Positions 22,839-31,679 of a stretch of DNA of 33,991 nucleotides are shown one piece after another. How positions within the stretch are numbered: the first letter of the stretch is position 1; each line of letters opens with the position of its first letter. A model generated the notes under the pieces. It saw only the letters and a program-made list of their open reading frames with translations. It did not search any database and was not told where the DNA came from. The stretch is from contig JAACCR010000121.1 of NCBI GenBank assembly GCA_009937205.1, forward strand, positions 1 through 33,991, in the 5' to 3' direction. The DNA comes from Methanobacteriota archaeon. Lineage in GTDB: Archaea > Thermoplasmatota > Poseidoniia > Poseidoniales > Poseidoniaceae. The position numbers and the translations under genes are program-made.

Positions 22839-25067
22839 TCACCAACTAATTCCGAAATCTAATAACGATGTTCCAATGAAGAATAATCCTGTGATTAAGT
22901 ATCCTAAAATTGCACCACCATTGAGGAGAGGTAATCCAGCTTGTGCCTTTCCTTGGGCAACGAAATACATCAATGCTGCATATCCGAGTAGGCCACCGAC
23001 CAATGCTCCCATTGCGACAGGTATTGCTGCAGAATCATCGAGCCATTGAGCGCATGATAGAACTAGCATACCAGGGAAGATGACATCGCCAAGACCCATA
23101 AACATCGCTTCTCCACCATTTTTCTTGGCTTTTTTAGTCGTTGTTTGAGCAGATGGTTGAACTGGTATTTCTCCACCCCTATCGCTAATTGATGTTTGAC
23201 CTTCCTTGAATGAGTATCCTTTGCTTTGAGGGGCAACTAGTAGAATTGGTAATCGTAAACCAATCATCGTATCGGCTAATGCAAGCATATGTTTAGACTT
23301 GTAAACCGCCCACGCGTCATATATTGCTGCAACTATCATGAAGATGATTATCAGTGAGGGAACGAATGCAACTCCGAGCATTACGATGACTCCAGAACCA
23401 ACCAATACTCCAACGGTGTTAACCACATACCATTCACTGTGAACATATAGTAAAATCATTAATGCAATAGCAACGATCAACCCAACCATAAATGGTCCAT
23501 CATACAGTTGTAATCCAGTCAATGTCATCATTTCACCGGTTACTTCTCCATGTTTAGCAGTAGTTCCATCATTATCGTAAAGTGCTACAAATTGAGAACT
23601 GGTATTTGACTCATCAACAAAATAACCGGTAGTAAAATTATCATCAACAGGGAATGAAATTCTGTTAACCAGTGCTTCACCATGAAGCCAGTGTGCTGTA
23701 TCACCTGTGGTGATGAGCATGTCTGTATATCCAGAAACATCCAAGTCGGTTAATCTAGCAGACTGAATCGTTTCTCCAAAATCCATCAAATGCATTTTTG
23801 TTTGTTCCACTACTTCAACTTCAGCAGACTGATTCCATTCAAATCCAAGAACATTACCATTATTTTCTCCAATCAGGATAAATCCTGTATCCGCACTAGC
23901 ATTTTCCATTGTCACGCTAGACCATGGCGAATGCCCGAAATCAGAACTTACATAATAGCCGGTAGAATTTCTTACGAATGCAGTTGCAGCAGGTTCAATC
24001 TCAAGTGAAGGCAATAGGGCGCCATTTGTTTCTGCTAATTCAACAATACATACTTGTGTTATAGTGGTGATTAGTAATCTGTCTTCAGAAATAACTTCAG
24101 AATATAGAACTCCATCAGTAATGCCAATATTAGTTGGTAATGACCATGATGCTTGATATACCATTTGTTCTTCAAAAACCCTATAATGATATATCGAATC
24201 ATCGTTGGAAACCATATACATTGAATCATCAATCAGAACTGCCAAAGAACAAGCAGTGTGCATATTTGGTAGAGGAATTACCCCTTGAACAGGATCTACT
24301 AAGTGGCAAGCATATGTATTAATTTTTTCACCACTATCCATATCGATAGTCCAAATCCAAAGACCGTTTGTAAATGTTGCAAGATTGCCATTTAGTACAA
24401 CTCTTGTATCACCCAGATCGTTTCCAGGGTTGCGTTGTTGGTCAACCTGCCATACTGGTTCACCGTCAAACGGCTGGCCGTGCCAATAACTTACAGAATC
24501 ATCCCATGGACCATCGGCTTCCCCAGTCAATTCAGTTGTTAGGAAGCCTTCCATTCCATAATTTACAAGATATGATTCGCTGGTATGGGTTGAGACTTCA
24601 TCGTATTCAAAAGGTTCAGAATCAAAATCAATTACCAACATATGTGCGAGAGGTACTGTTGTGTACATCAATGCAATTGCTAAAATACCCATTATTCCAT
24701 ATTTGATGACCCAGTCCTTTTTGTATTTGGCCAATAGTAAAATCATTATTGTAAAAATAAAGATAAAAGCCAATTCCATTGCGATATATTTGACTTGAGT
24801 AGCACCTGCTTCTCCAAATGCATGCAGACCAGCAATATCATACCAAGGTCTGATAAAAAGTGCAATTAGAATGGTAATAACGAACATAAATGCCATTCCA
24901 AACATCCCGGGTAACTGGTCTTTTATTGAATCCAAAAACGATTCAGCCCGAAGTTCTCTCTCAACTGCAACGAATTCTTCAGAAATATCACGGCCCGTAT
25001 TGTCGGGTTCATTGTCGTCGCTCATAGCAGATGCGAGTTCGGGCTTGCATATGACTGTCACGCCCAT
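22839..25067 (-). CDS. Presenilin-like (A22) intramembrane aspartyl protease with large external insert
   Basis: This 742-residue protein has nine predicted helices (about 55-73, 94-113, 121-146, 526-545, 548-568, 569-588, 655-675, 681-703, 712-732), the presenilin/signal peptide peptidase count. The catalytic pair is present: the YD motif in helix 6 (AAIYDAWAVYK, Asp584) and GLGD in helix 7 (MGLGDVIFPG, Asp661). The PAL position reads AGLPLLNGG. Between helices 3 and 4, on the outside in presenilin topology, sits about 380 residues with repeated beta-propeller-like strands and five sequons; usual archaeal homologues lack this. The helix 6-7 loop is long and basic. The start at 25067 is supported by GGGGG six bases upstream. 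It likely cleaves membrane stubs left by signal peptidase or regulatory proteins. Confidence 0.82.
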   Translation of the reverse strand: MGVTVICKPELASAMSDDNEPDNTGRDISEEFVAVERELRAESFLDSIKDQLPGMFGMAFMFVITILIALFIRPWYDIAGLHAFGEAGATQVKYIAMELAFIFIFTIMILLLAKYKKDWVIKYGIMGILAIALMYTTVPLAHMLVIDFDSEPFEYDEVSTHTSESYLVNYGMEGFLTTELTGEADGPWDDSVSYWHGQPFDGEPVWQVDQQRNPGNDLGDTRVVLNGNLATFTNGLWIWTIDMDSGEKINTYACHLVDPVQGVIPLPNMHTACSLAVLIDDSMYMVSNDDSIYHYRVFEEQMVYQASWSLPTNIGITDGVLYSEVISEDRLLITTITQVCIVELAETNGALLPSLEIEPAATAFVRNSTGYYVSSDFGHSPWSSVTMENASADTGFILIGENNGNVLGFEWNQSAEVEVVEQTKMHLMDFGETIQSARLTDLDVSGYTDMLITTGDTAHWLHGEALVNRISFPVDDNFTTGYFVDESNTSSQFVALYDNDGTTAKHGEVTGEMMTLTGLQLYDGPFMVGLIVAIALMILLYVHSEWYVVNTVGVLVGSGVIVMLGVAFVPSLIIIFMIVAAIYDAWAVYKSKHMLALADTMIGLRLPILLVAPQSKGYSFKEGQTSISDRGGEIPVQPSAQTTTKKAKKNGGEAMFMGLGDVIFPGMLVLSCAQWLDDSAAIPVAMGALVGGLLGYAALMYFVAQGKAQAGLPLLNGGAILGYLITGLFFIGTSLLDFGISW

Positions 25068-25071
25068 ATCA

Positions 25072-25089
25072 TTCCCCCTAAAGGGGGAA
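25072..25089 (-). promoter_or_regulatory. Strong palindrome at the A22 protease start
   Basis: TTCCCCCT AA AGGGGGAA is an 8-bp inverted repeat around two bases, four bases before the ATG. Its arm supplies the GGGGG ribosome site. A TATA-like stretch near 25095-25105 would place the transcript start near or inside it, so it could be a DNA operator as well as an RNA hairpin. Confidence 0.5.
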
Positions 25090-25094
25090 AATCT

Positions 25095-25117
25095 TAGTTT
25101 TTATGAATTTCAAAAAA
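25095..25117 (-). promoter_or_regulatory. T tract and TATA-like box between deaminase and A22 protease
   Basis: Reading leftward from the deaminase stop there is a run of six T (25117-25112), fit for archaeal termination. Then comes CATAAAAACTA (25105-25095), fit for a TATA box. This suggests the A22 protease operon has its own promoter. Confidence 0.35.
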
Positions 25118-25127
25118 GTATGGAATA

Positions 25128-25604
25128 CTAATTTTGACTTCTCGGGTCCTTTGGCCCATCAGCACTTTGAATCTCAACACCATGTTCGCCTAGATAGCCT
25201 ACACCATTTTCTCCCATGAAGCCACCATCGACGATGACAACCCTTGTAATTCCAGAATGGTGTATTAGTTTAGCGCACATCATGCAAGGTTCTCCGGTAA
25301 CGATTAGCCATGCACCATTGGTAGGTACTCCATTGGCTGCTGCATTACAAATCAAATTCATTTCAGCATGGTGGCAACCGATTTCAACCCGCGTACCAGA
25401 TACAACATTTTGGGTATCTCTCAAGCATTCTTCGCCACCACAAAGGCGTCCTCCGCCTCTTGGGCCACCGTTATAGCCATCCATCAAGATTACATTTCTT
25501 GCAGGATCAACTAATAGTGCGCCGAATTTTCTGCGAGAGCAATTAGAAGCCTCAGCCAAAGTTAAGCACTGTTGAATCCGGATTGCCAAATGCTTGTCTT
25601 TCAT
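25128..25604 (-). CDS. dCMP/cytidine deaminase family protein
   Basis: This 158-residue zinc deaminase probably converts dCMP to dUMP for thymidylate synthesis. Zinc and catalytic residues are clear: CHHAEMN (His79, Glu81) and GEPCMMC (Cys107, Cys110). A Cys/Gly-rich segment (GGRLCGGEEC, about 51-60) corresponds to the insert found in dCMP deaminases and ComE-type relatives. The track start (TTG, 25616) is rejected for ATG 25604, because GGTGAGGG just before the ATG is a strong ribosome site. It follows folC by 35 bases on the same strand, a sensible pairing since folates supply the methyl group for dUMP to dTMP. Confidence 0.87.
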   Translation of the reverse strand: MKDKHLAIRIQQCLTLAEASNCSRRKFGALLVDPARNVILMDGYNGGPRGGGRLCGGEECLRDTQNVVSGTRVEIGCHHAEMNLICNAAANGVPTNGAWLIVTGEPCMMCAKLIHHSGITRVVIVDGGFMGENGVGYLGEHGVEIQSADGPKDPRSQN

Positions 25605-25639
25605 ACCCTCACCCAACCCTTGCTAACTCTGTCCTTGTT

Positions 25640-26947
25640 TCATCTCTTCGCTAGCAAACTTAGGTCTTCATCACTATCAAGATATAGCAAACCGAGTATA
25701 TTTCCTTGTAAATACATGGAGCCAAGGCTGACGACAAGACCGACATCATGTGGTTCTTCGTCTTCTATTATTGATAATGCACTTTCGGGGAATTCTACTG
25801 ATGAGATATCGCAATCAATCCCCATGAATTGATTCATCAATTGTTGAGGTTCAATGCCTGGGTATCTCCCTCCCTGTGGAGCGGTGATGATTATTTGACG
25901 AGGTGGATTTTTTTGACAATATTCGAGTAATGGGGCAACAAATGCATCCATTTCTTGCTGAGGTGAAGCTGCAAAAACTAGTGACCATGCTTGAATTTTA
26001 TAACTTTCAATCATATTTGCAACCTCTGGCATTATTCTGGCCATGCCGCTTGGGTTGTGAGCACCATCGAGCAAAAATTCGTGGCCACCAGTTTTCCCAG
26101 CAGGAATAAATTGCATGCGACCAGGCCAACGAATTGAGTTCTTCGCCTGCCACACAGTTGACGTGTCCATTCCGGTTCTCTTCAGTGTTTGATCGACAAG
26201 GATTGCGGCCTCTTGCCGAGTGGTAAGCATCTGTGGAATTTCAACAAAAATTGGCTGAGCTGGAAGTGGTATTTCATCAAGTTCAATGTTTCCAGCGGCT
26301 TGACATTCTTCACGCATTGCCGCTTCGATGCCCTCATCTTCAGGATCGCGAATAATCACTTTGACGCCAGGTCTTGCAATCGCAACCTTCTCCCGCGCTA
26401 TTTTGCAAATATCAGGTCCTAAGATATCGGTGTGTTCGGCAGAAATAGAAGTGATAATGCAGGTGTCGGCCGGAGCAGTCCTAGTAGCATCTAGTCTTCC
26501 CCCCAACCCAGTTTCTAAAATCAATACATCGACATTATGACTAGATGCTGTAACCATCGCACAAAGATATGTGATTTCAAAAAAAGTCAAGTCAATTACA
26601 GGAACTTCTTCACTAATCTGCTTGACTTCCGCTAATGCACTATCAAATAACTCACCAGCGATCGGCACTCCATCAATTCTAATTCTCTCTTCAATTCTGC
26701 TAACATGTGGGGATGAGAATAATACGGCTGAATGACCAGAGAGCTGTACTGAAGCGGCTAATATTGCACAAGTTGTGCCTTTTCCATTGCTTCCTGCTAC
26801 ATGGAAAATATGAGTATTATCAAATTTTAGATTCAATCGATCGAGTGCCTGCTTGGTATTAGGCAAACCCAAAGACATTCCTTTGGACTTAGAGGAATTT
26901 AGCCATTGGCGAACCTCTTCCATAGTCTGACCCATGTCAAGGCTCAT
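25640..26947 (-). CDS. folC: Folylpolyglutamate / dihydrofolate synthase-type ligase
   Basis: This 435-residue Mur-ligase-fold enzyme adds glutamate to folates (or to the pterin cofactor this archaeon uses). Motifs in order are the ATP loop AGSNGKGTTC (51-60), ETGLGGRLDATR, ISAEHTDILG, the RWPGRMQ segment and LDGAHNPSG. All are standard for FolC, and the length is normal. The ATG at 26947 lacks a ribosome site, and a TTTAAAG stretch about 40 bases upstream may be the TATA box, so the message may start close to the gene. It lies upstream of the deaminase. Whether it also makes dihydrofolate from dihydropteroate cannot be told from sequence. Confidence 0.88.
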   Translation of the reverse strand: MSLDMGQTMEEVRQWLNSSKSKGMSLGLPNTKQALDRLNLKFDNTHIFHVAGSNGKGTTCAILAASVQLSGHSAVLFSSPHVSRIEERIRIDGVPIAGELFDSALAEVKQISEEVPVIDLTFFEITYLCAMVTASSHNVDVLILETGLGGRLDATRTAPADTCIITSISAEHTDILGPDICKIAREKVAIARPGVKVIIRDPEDEGIEAAMREECQAAGNIELDEIPLPAQPIFVEIPQMLTTRQEAAILVDQTLKRTGMDTSTVWQAKNSIRWPGRMQFIPAGKTGGHEFLLDGAHNPSGMARIMPEVANMIESYKIQAWSLVFAASPQQEMDAFVAPLLEYCQKNPPRQIIITAPQGGRYPGIEPQQLMNQFMGIDCDISSVEFPESALSIIEDEEPHDVGLVVSLGSMYLQGNILGLLYLDSDEDLSLLAKR

Positions 26948-27054
26948 GGGTATATCTCATAGCATCTTTGGCTAATAATCTTTAAATGGCTGAAATTATT
27001 GCTAATATCATGGAAGTATTTTCTAATTGGAAAATCAATTTTGCAATTGAACTT

Positions 27055-30000
27055 TCACTGCCAAAAACGACGAGTTCTTGCATATTCCACTTCTGCTTTA
27101 TGAATCGTATGCAATAACGAATCGAGGTCATTTGGAGTCACCTTTCTCAATACACGTTGAGCGGTAGCTTCTCCAATTCCTCTTCCCATCAAACATAGAA
27201 TCGCATCATATCCTCTGTTTGCCACAGTAGTTGCATTCTTCATCATACGCCCCTCATCCTTAGGATCGGTTGAATTAACCCATTCGACAAGCATTTTTTG
27301 CATTCCTTCTCTTGCACAAGCCATCATTAGGCCCTTGCATTTCAAACATTGTTTGACATCGTCCATCTCTTTGTATCTAGCAACTCTAAATCTTCTAGTG
27401 GCTTTACACTTCAAGCAACATAATACGGCTCTTTCATTCTCTAGTCTTAGTTTCAGTCTTGCCCTTACTGCAGCATTATCCCAATTTGGCAATAGCATAT
27501 CTCGGCTATTGTGGTTTGAGATACCCAAAGGACCAGTTGCAGTTATTTCAATATCAATTAAACCAGATTGGATTGCATGAATTATATCTCTTGCACCGAT
27601 GACATCCATTCTTTCATGGAATAACTTTCCAAGAACTTCTTCCATCACCACAGTACCACGGTATTTTTTCAACAGTGATTGGAGATTTATTTTTCTCGGA
27701 TCAACGCCATGCCTTAGTATCGCAAAAGTTTTGGCAACTTGAGCAAATCTCCATCTTACTTGACGAGAATTTGGCAATGTTACACTTAGCAGTCCAGTGA
27801 TTGCATCAGGTGGTGTATCCATCAACCAATTTAGGAAATCACGACCGTTAACACCTGAAACCTGTAACGAGATTCTTGTCGGTTCAACCACTAATCTTCC
27901 CCAGCCACCTGATTTTGTACTGGCCATCGCTAGTAGAAATTGACCAATCGCTTCATTGATTCTTGAACCATTACAGGAATTGATTACTACAGCATCATCT
28001 CTTTCTTCAATGGTTATTTTACGGTCTGTAGGAAGGTGACCAGTTGCTTCAATATGACTACGAATCGCTTCACTGAGCAAACTCATCGCCTCACCATCTA
28101 TAGGATGGTCAGATAATTTCGAGTCGCGTTCTGCAAAGATCCCGTTGACATCTAGGCCAACTTGATTTTCAGTTTCTTCATCATCGCCTTCATCTTCTAA
28201 TCCTTCAAGCAAATTCAAGTCCTCGGCAACCAATTGACGAAGGCGACCAATATCTCTAGCAACTTCTTTTGGCACTGGTGGTAATTCTCCAGTCCATTGA
28301 GGTGCATGGGCTTGGTCGGTAACCGGAGTGACCAGCAATTCTGATTTTTCAGAGTCTGCGTCTATGATTAACCAGGTTCTTCCAGCCATCACGAAACGTC
28401 TTGGAGAGCCATCATCATCCTCACCGGAATCGTTCAAACTCAGTACGAAAGCCTCATCAACGCTTCCCAAACTAGAGCGCGTCACAGCATCTCTAACGCG
28501 ATATTTCTGTTTATCAGGTATCATTGAAAGATGGTTTGTAACCCATTGTCTAGTTCTTCCAGCAGTTGAAATCCAGCCGTTGGAGAATCGTTTTGGAACT
28601 ATGACCTTAATGTTCTTTATAGCATTAGGAATTTCATCTTCTGGTATTGTGAACAGTGGCCTTTCTTCAGGCAACTCTTCACCCTTGGCCAATGCTTCCA
28701 TGCGTGCGAGTTCATACACAGTTTTTGGCCATCTATACCAAGGAATTTCAACTGGATCGGTGCAAATTCTTACAACCCATCCTTCTGATAAGATGGTTGC
28801 AATATTTTCTGTATCCTCTTGACGCCATCGTTCAAATTGACTACTATTGGCAATACTTTCAGTCATCTCTGAAATAGGCACAGCTCCGAAAGAATGAGCC
28901 ATTAATACGATTTGATTTGCAGCAACAGAATAGGGCATATCTCTCCATTCAACAGGCTCAATTTTTCCTTCCATTGCTCGCCTAGCAATGACTGCAGCCT
29001 CTGCCACATCATCTGCATTCCAGGACAATAGATGCCCTCTTCCCAGTCCACCTAAACGGTGGTCTGCTCGACCAACACGCTGTAGCATTGAATCAACAGA
29101 ACGTGGACTTTTCATCTGCACAATACGATTGATTGTTCCAACATCTATTCCTAATTCCAAACTGGATGTACAAACCAAACCAGATAGTTTTCCTTCACGT
29201 AAATCATCTTCCATTTTCTGACGCGTTGCAGCGGCTAAGGAGCCGTGATGAACTCCAATGGATAGGTCGGGCGCCATACTCGACAATCTGCTAGCGATCG
29301 TTTCAGCATCGTTTCTAGAATTGACGAATACCAAACAAGGAGGGTCCTTTCTCAAAATATCATTCAATCTGCGATACGTCGAGTGCTCTCTTGGAGATTG
29401 GATTGATAATTCCATACAACCGATTTCATCTTCAGCTGTTGTAGGTTCTGCTTCTACAGTCAATTTTGTATCTCTATGACCCATTGCAACAACCGCTTTA
29501 CCTTTTTTTGGTGAAAGCCATTCAGCGACTTGTTGAGGGTTGCCGACAGTAGCAGATAACCCAATTCTCTGAACCGGTTGGCCAGTCATTACCTCCAAAC
29601 GAGATAGTCCAATATTCAATTGCCAACCTCTCTCACTGGCCGCCAAATCATGAACTTCATCAACGATTACTACTTTGACACTGGTCAATAATTTTCTCAA
29701 GTTTTTACCAGTAAACATCAACTGGAATGTTTCTGGAGTTGTTACCAATAGGTGTGGTGGATTGCGCACCTGTTTTGCTCTTTCACTCTGAGTTGTATCA
29801 CCATGCCTCAAACCTATTCTGAGACCAACAGCTTCAGCGATTTCAGTCAATCTTCGGTCGACATCTCGATTCAAGGCTCGCAATGGTGTGATGTAGATTA
29901 TCGCTAAAGGATCCCACTCTTCTTCTAGACAGCGATGCAGAATCGGTAATACTGCTGACAGAGTTTTTCCTGAACCGGTAGGTGCGATAATAATTCTATC

Positions 30001-30114
30001 ATCACCCGTCATCAGTTCAGGTATCGCTATCTGTTGTACTGGGGTTGGTTTCCAACCCCGAACTTTCAGTGCTTCTACCAATTTCGGATGTAGGGTGGAA
30101 AATACATTTGACAT
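27055..30114 (-). CDS. Lhr-type superfamily 2 DNA helicase
   Basis: This 1019-residue ATP-dependent helicase belongs to the Lhr group, involved in repair and recombination. Helicase motifs are intact: Walker A APTGSGKT (44-51), TPLRALNRD, TTPETF, DEVH (152-155), SAT (187-189) and motif VI VGRADHRLGGLGRG near 350. A winged-helix and Lhr-specific domain follow. The C-terminus adds a four-cysteine zinc-ribbon-like part (CLKCK and CLKCK, about 30 residues apart) and a helix-hairpin-helix-like LMGRGIGEATAQRVLRK. These extras resemble a DNA-binding tail. An acidic patch (EDEGDDEE) lies near the middle. The ATG follows a G-rich GGGGTGGGGAGA ribosome site. Confidence 0.88.
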   Translation of the reverse strand: MSNVFSTLHPKLVEALKVRGWKPTPVQQIAIPELMTGDDRIIIAPTGSGKTLSAVLPILHRCLEEEWDPLAIIYITPLRALNRDVDRRLTEIAEAVGLRIGLRHGDTTQSERAKQVRNPPHLLVTTPETFQLMFTGKNLRKLLTSVKVVIVDEVHDLAASERGWQLNIGLSRLEVMTGQPVQRIGLSATVGNPQQVAEWLSPKKGKAVVAMGHRDTKLTVEAEPTTAEDEIGCMELSIQSPREHSTYRRLNDILRKDPPCLVFVNSRNDAETIASRLSSMAPDLSIGVHHGSLAAATRQKMEDDLREGKLSGLVCTSSLELGIDVGTINRIVQMKSPRSVDSMLQRVGRADHRLGGLGRGHLLSWNADDVAEAAVIARRAMEGKIEPVEWRDMPYSVAANQIVLMAHSFGAVPISEMTESIANSSQFERWRQEDTENIATILSEGWVVRICTDPVEIPWYRWPKTVYELARMEALAKGEELPEERPLFTIPEDEIPNAIKNIKVIVPKRFSNGWISTAGRTRQWVTNHLSMIPDKQKYRVRDAVTRSSLGSVDEAFVLSLNDSGEDDDGSPRRFVMAGRTWLIIDADSEKSELLVTPVTDQAHAPQWTGELPPVPKEVARDIGRLRQLVAEDLNLLEGLEDEGDDEETENQVGLDVNGIFAERDSKLSDHPIDGEAMSLLSEAIRSHIEATGHLPTDRKITIEERDDAVVINSCNGSRINEAIGQFLLAMASTKSGGWGRLVVEPTRISLQVSGVNGRDFLNWLMDTPPDAITGLLSVTLPNSRQVRWRFAQVAKTFAILRHGVDPRKINLQSLLKKYRGTVVMEEVLGKLFHERMDVIGARDIIHAIQSGLIDIEITATGPLGISNHNSRDMLLPNWDNAAVRARLKLRLENERAVLCCLKCKATRRFRVARYKEMDDVKQCLKCKGLMMACAREGMQKMLVEWVNSTDPKDEGRMMKNATTVANRGYDAILCLMGRGIGEATAQRVLRKVTPNDLDSLLHTIHKAEVEYARTRRFWQ

Positions 30115-30142
30115 ACTCTCCCCACCCCTATGGAATAGTCTC

Positions 30143-30154
30143 AGGGCCCACCCT
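30143..30154 (-). promoter_or_regulatory. Short GC-rich inverted repeat in the helicase leader
   Basis: AGGG CCCA CCCT, with GGGCCC inside, lies about 29 bases before the helicase ATG. It is the weakest member of the leader-repeat set seen in this window. Confidence 0.25.
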
Positions 30155-30183
30155 TTTTGAACAAACCGTTAGTAAAAGAGCCA

Positions 30184-30200
30184 ATAAAATAGAACAAAAA
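30184..30200 (-). terminator. T-rich stretch after signal peptidase
   Basis: Directly after the signal peptidase TGA the minus strand reads TTTTTGTTCTATTTTAT. Archaeal RNA polymerase stops at such T runs without needing a hairpin. The same stretch may also carry the TATA box of the helicase gene. Confidence 0.4.
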
Positions 30201-31232
30201 TCACTCTTCTTCGAATACAATATACTGTTTATCTAGTTCAAGTTTTTTTGCTTCTTTATTCGCTTGAGCCAATTCAGGAGAGCGCTGCATCAGTTTGTTG
30301 ATGAGCGGTTCGACAATCATCGGTGCTATCAAAACTGATATAATTAAAGTGAATAACCAATAAAACGATGATGTTGGTACATATGAAGTTCCAGGTGAAC
30401 CTTCTCCACCGACCATCAGTTTTACAGTACCGAGCCAAGGTAGTTCTCCACCAGCGACCCCGATAACCCAATCATTTGTTACAGGTCCAACTAGGCCACT
30501 TTGGCTATGAACTCCAGATGAGCCATTTACAGCAGAACTGCCTTGGTCTACCGAACATTTGTTATTATCTCCTAATGTTAACATTCCTGCGTGCAGAGGT
30601 TGCCATTGCCAAACCACTAGATGAGTTTCTACATTGGCGTGACTTGGTCTGTTGCAATCATATAATCCCGCTTGAATTCCATCAAATTGGATAGTAATAG
30701 ATTCAACAGCGTATTGATCAGTTCCCGGCACATCCCAATTAACAACACAAGTTCCGGCAATTCCTTCAAGTACATCGGTTGAGTATTGGTCATATGTCCC
30801 TCCAGTGGGACAATGATCCGCATTTGAAGAGTTACTGTCAGTATCGCGCGAAGGCGAATAAGTATCGTGTGGGATGACTCGAAGAATTGACCTATGGATA
30901 ATAGGGGTACCAGGATCGCCATTTTTCTCATAAATAATCACATCACCCGCCATACCATGCGATGCATAACCATGATTTTTTGAGCCAACTTGACTAGCTT
31001 CAGCGAATGTCACAATCGTATCATATGGTTGGTTGTGAACTAGGATCAAGTCTCCAGCATCAATACTACCAATCTCACCTTCAATATCGTGAATCATAGA
31101 TGATGATTCTACCACGACCAATGGTGGCATTGAACCAGTATGTGCCCACAGTCCAAGAATAAGAATGGCAATCATTGCAGCAGCAAGAATCAATTCTCTA
31201 ATCAAAGATTTGAGCGGATCTTGGTCTACCAC
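30201..31232 (-). CDS. Archaeal/ER-type signal peptidase I with large insert
   Basis: This membrane-bound serine protease removes signal peptides outside the cytoplasmic membrane. An N-terminal helix precedes the Ser motif ESSSM, and the His motif IIHRSI and Asp motif LTLGDNN follow, the Ser-His-Asp type of SEC11. VIGVAGGELPWLGTVKLMV matches the conserved last strands, and a second helix near the C-terminus is followed by a charged tail. His and GDNN lie about 105 residues apart instead of roughly 20, through a Cys-containing Ser/Asp-rich insert with its own beta strands. The chosen GTG at 31232 has GGTGGAGG eight bases upstream and starts just after the previous gene's stop. The track start at 31289 would overlap that gene. 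Confidence 0.85.
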   Translation of the reverse strand: MVDQDPLKSLIRELILAAAMIAILILGLWAHTGSMPPLVVVESSSMIHDIEGEIGSIDAGDLILVHNQPYDTIVTFAEASQVGSKNHGYASHGMAGDVIIYEKNGDPGTPIIHRSILRVIPHDTYSPSRDTDSNSSNADHCPTGGTYDQYSTDVLEGIAGTCVVNWDVPGTDQYAVESITIQFDGIQAGLYDCNRPSHANVETHLVVWQWQPLHAGMLTLGDNNKCSVDQGSSAVNGSSGVHSQSGLVGPVTNDWVIGVAGGELPWLGTVKLMVGGEGSPGTSYVPTSSFYWLFTLIISVLIAPMIVEPLINKLMQRSPELAQANKEAKKLELDKQYIVFEEE

Positions 31233-31249
31233 GAGTGTTTCCTCCACCC

Positions 31250-31636
31250 TTAGCGGCGAAGTCCTTTGCTTTGAAGGAATTCTCCCCATGCGACATCATG
31301 GCCAGCTCCTAGTACTGAAGCGGAAAAGTTCCCATCACTCTTTTGGCGGCGTAATTCTGAGATTGAATCAATTTGTTTTATCTCTTCAAGTGTGTTGACA
31401 TGGCCACGCAATACAAGCATTTCAGGGCCTGATACTATCATGAACATGAACGACAAAACCCCCAAAATAATTGCTAAACCGGTGTGTTGTCCCCAATCAG
31501 GATGATCTTGTAAGGTTAAGATCTGGTAGAGGCAGAGTAGCATGATGATTATCGATGAAAAGCAGACTGTGGTCGTAATCGATAAATGTGTACCATGCTG
31601 TCCTATCCACCATTTTGTAAATAATCGTATTATCAT
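31250..31636 (-). CDS. Two-helix membrane protein, function unknown
   Basis: This 128-residue protein is not recognised. Two hydrophobic segments (about residues 20-38 and 54-73) are followed by a polar C-terminal half rich in charged residues (LEEIKQIDSISELRRQKSDG, then WGEFLQSKGLRR). The tail is probably cytoplasmic. ATG 31636 has GGCGAG upstream; the track's GTG at 31657 is an alternative. Its stop lies 17 bases before the signal peptidase start, and the ribosome site of that gene directly follows the stop, so the two are likely cotranscribed. A role alongside the signal peptidase is a guess from position. Confidence 0.6.
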   Translation of the reverse strand: MIIRLFTKWWIGQHGTHLSITTTVCFSSIIIMLLCLYQILTLQDHPDWGQHTGLAIILGVLSFMFMIVSGPEMLVLRGHVNTLEEIKQIDSISELRRQKSDGNFSASVLGAGHDVAWGEFLQSKGLRR

Positions 31637-31679
31637 TGCATCTCGCCTGTTTGGCACAGAGCAGTTTTGTTATTGAAGG

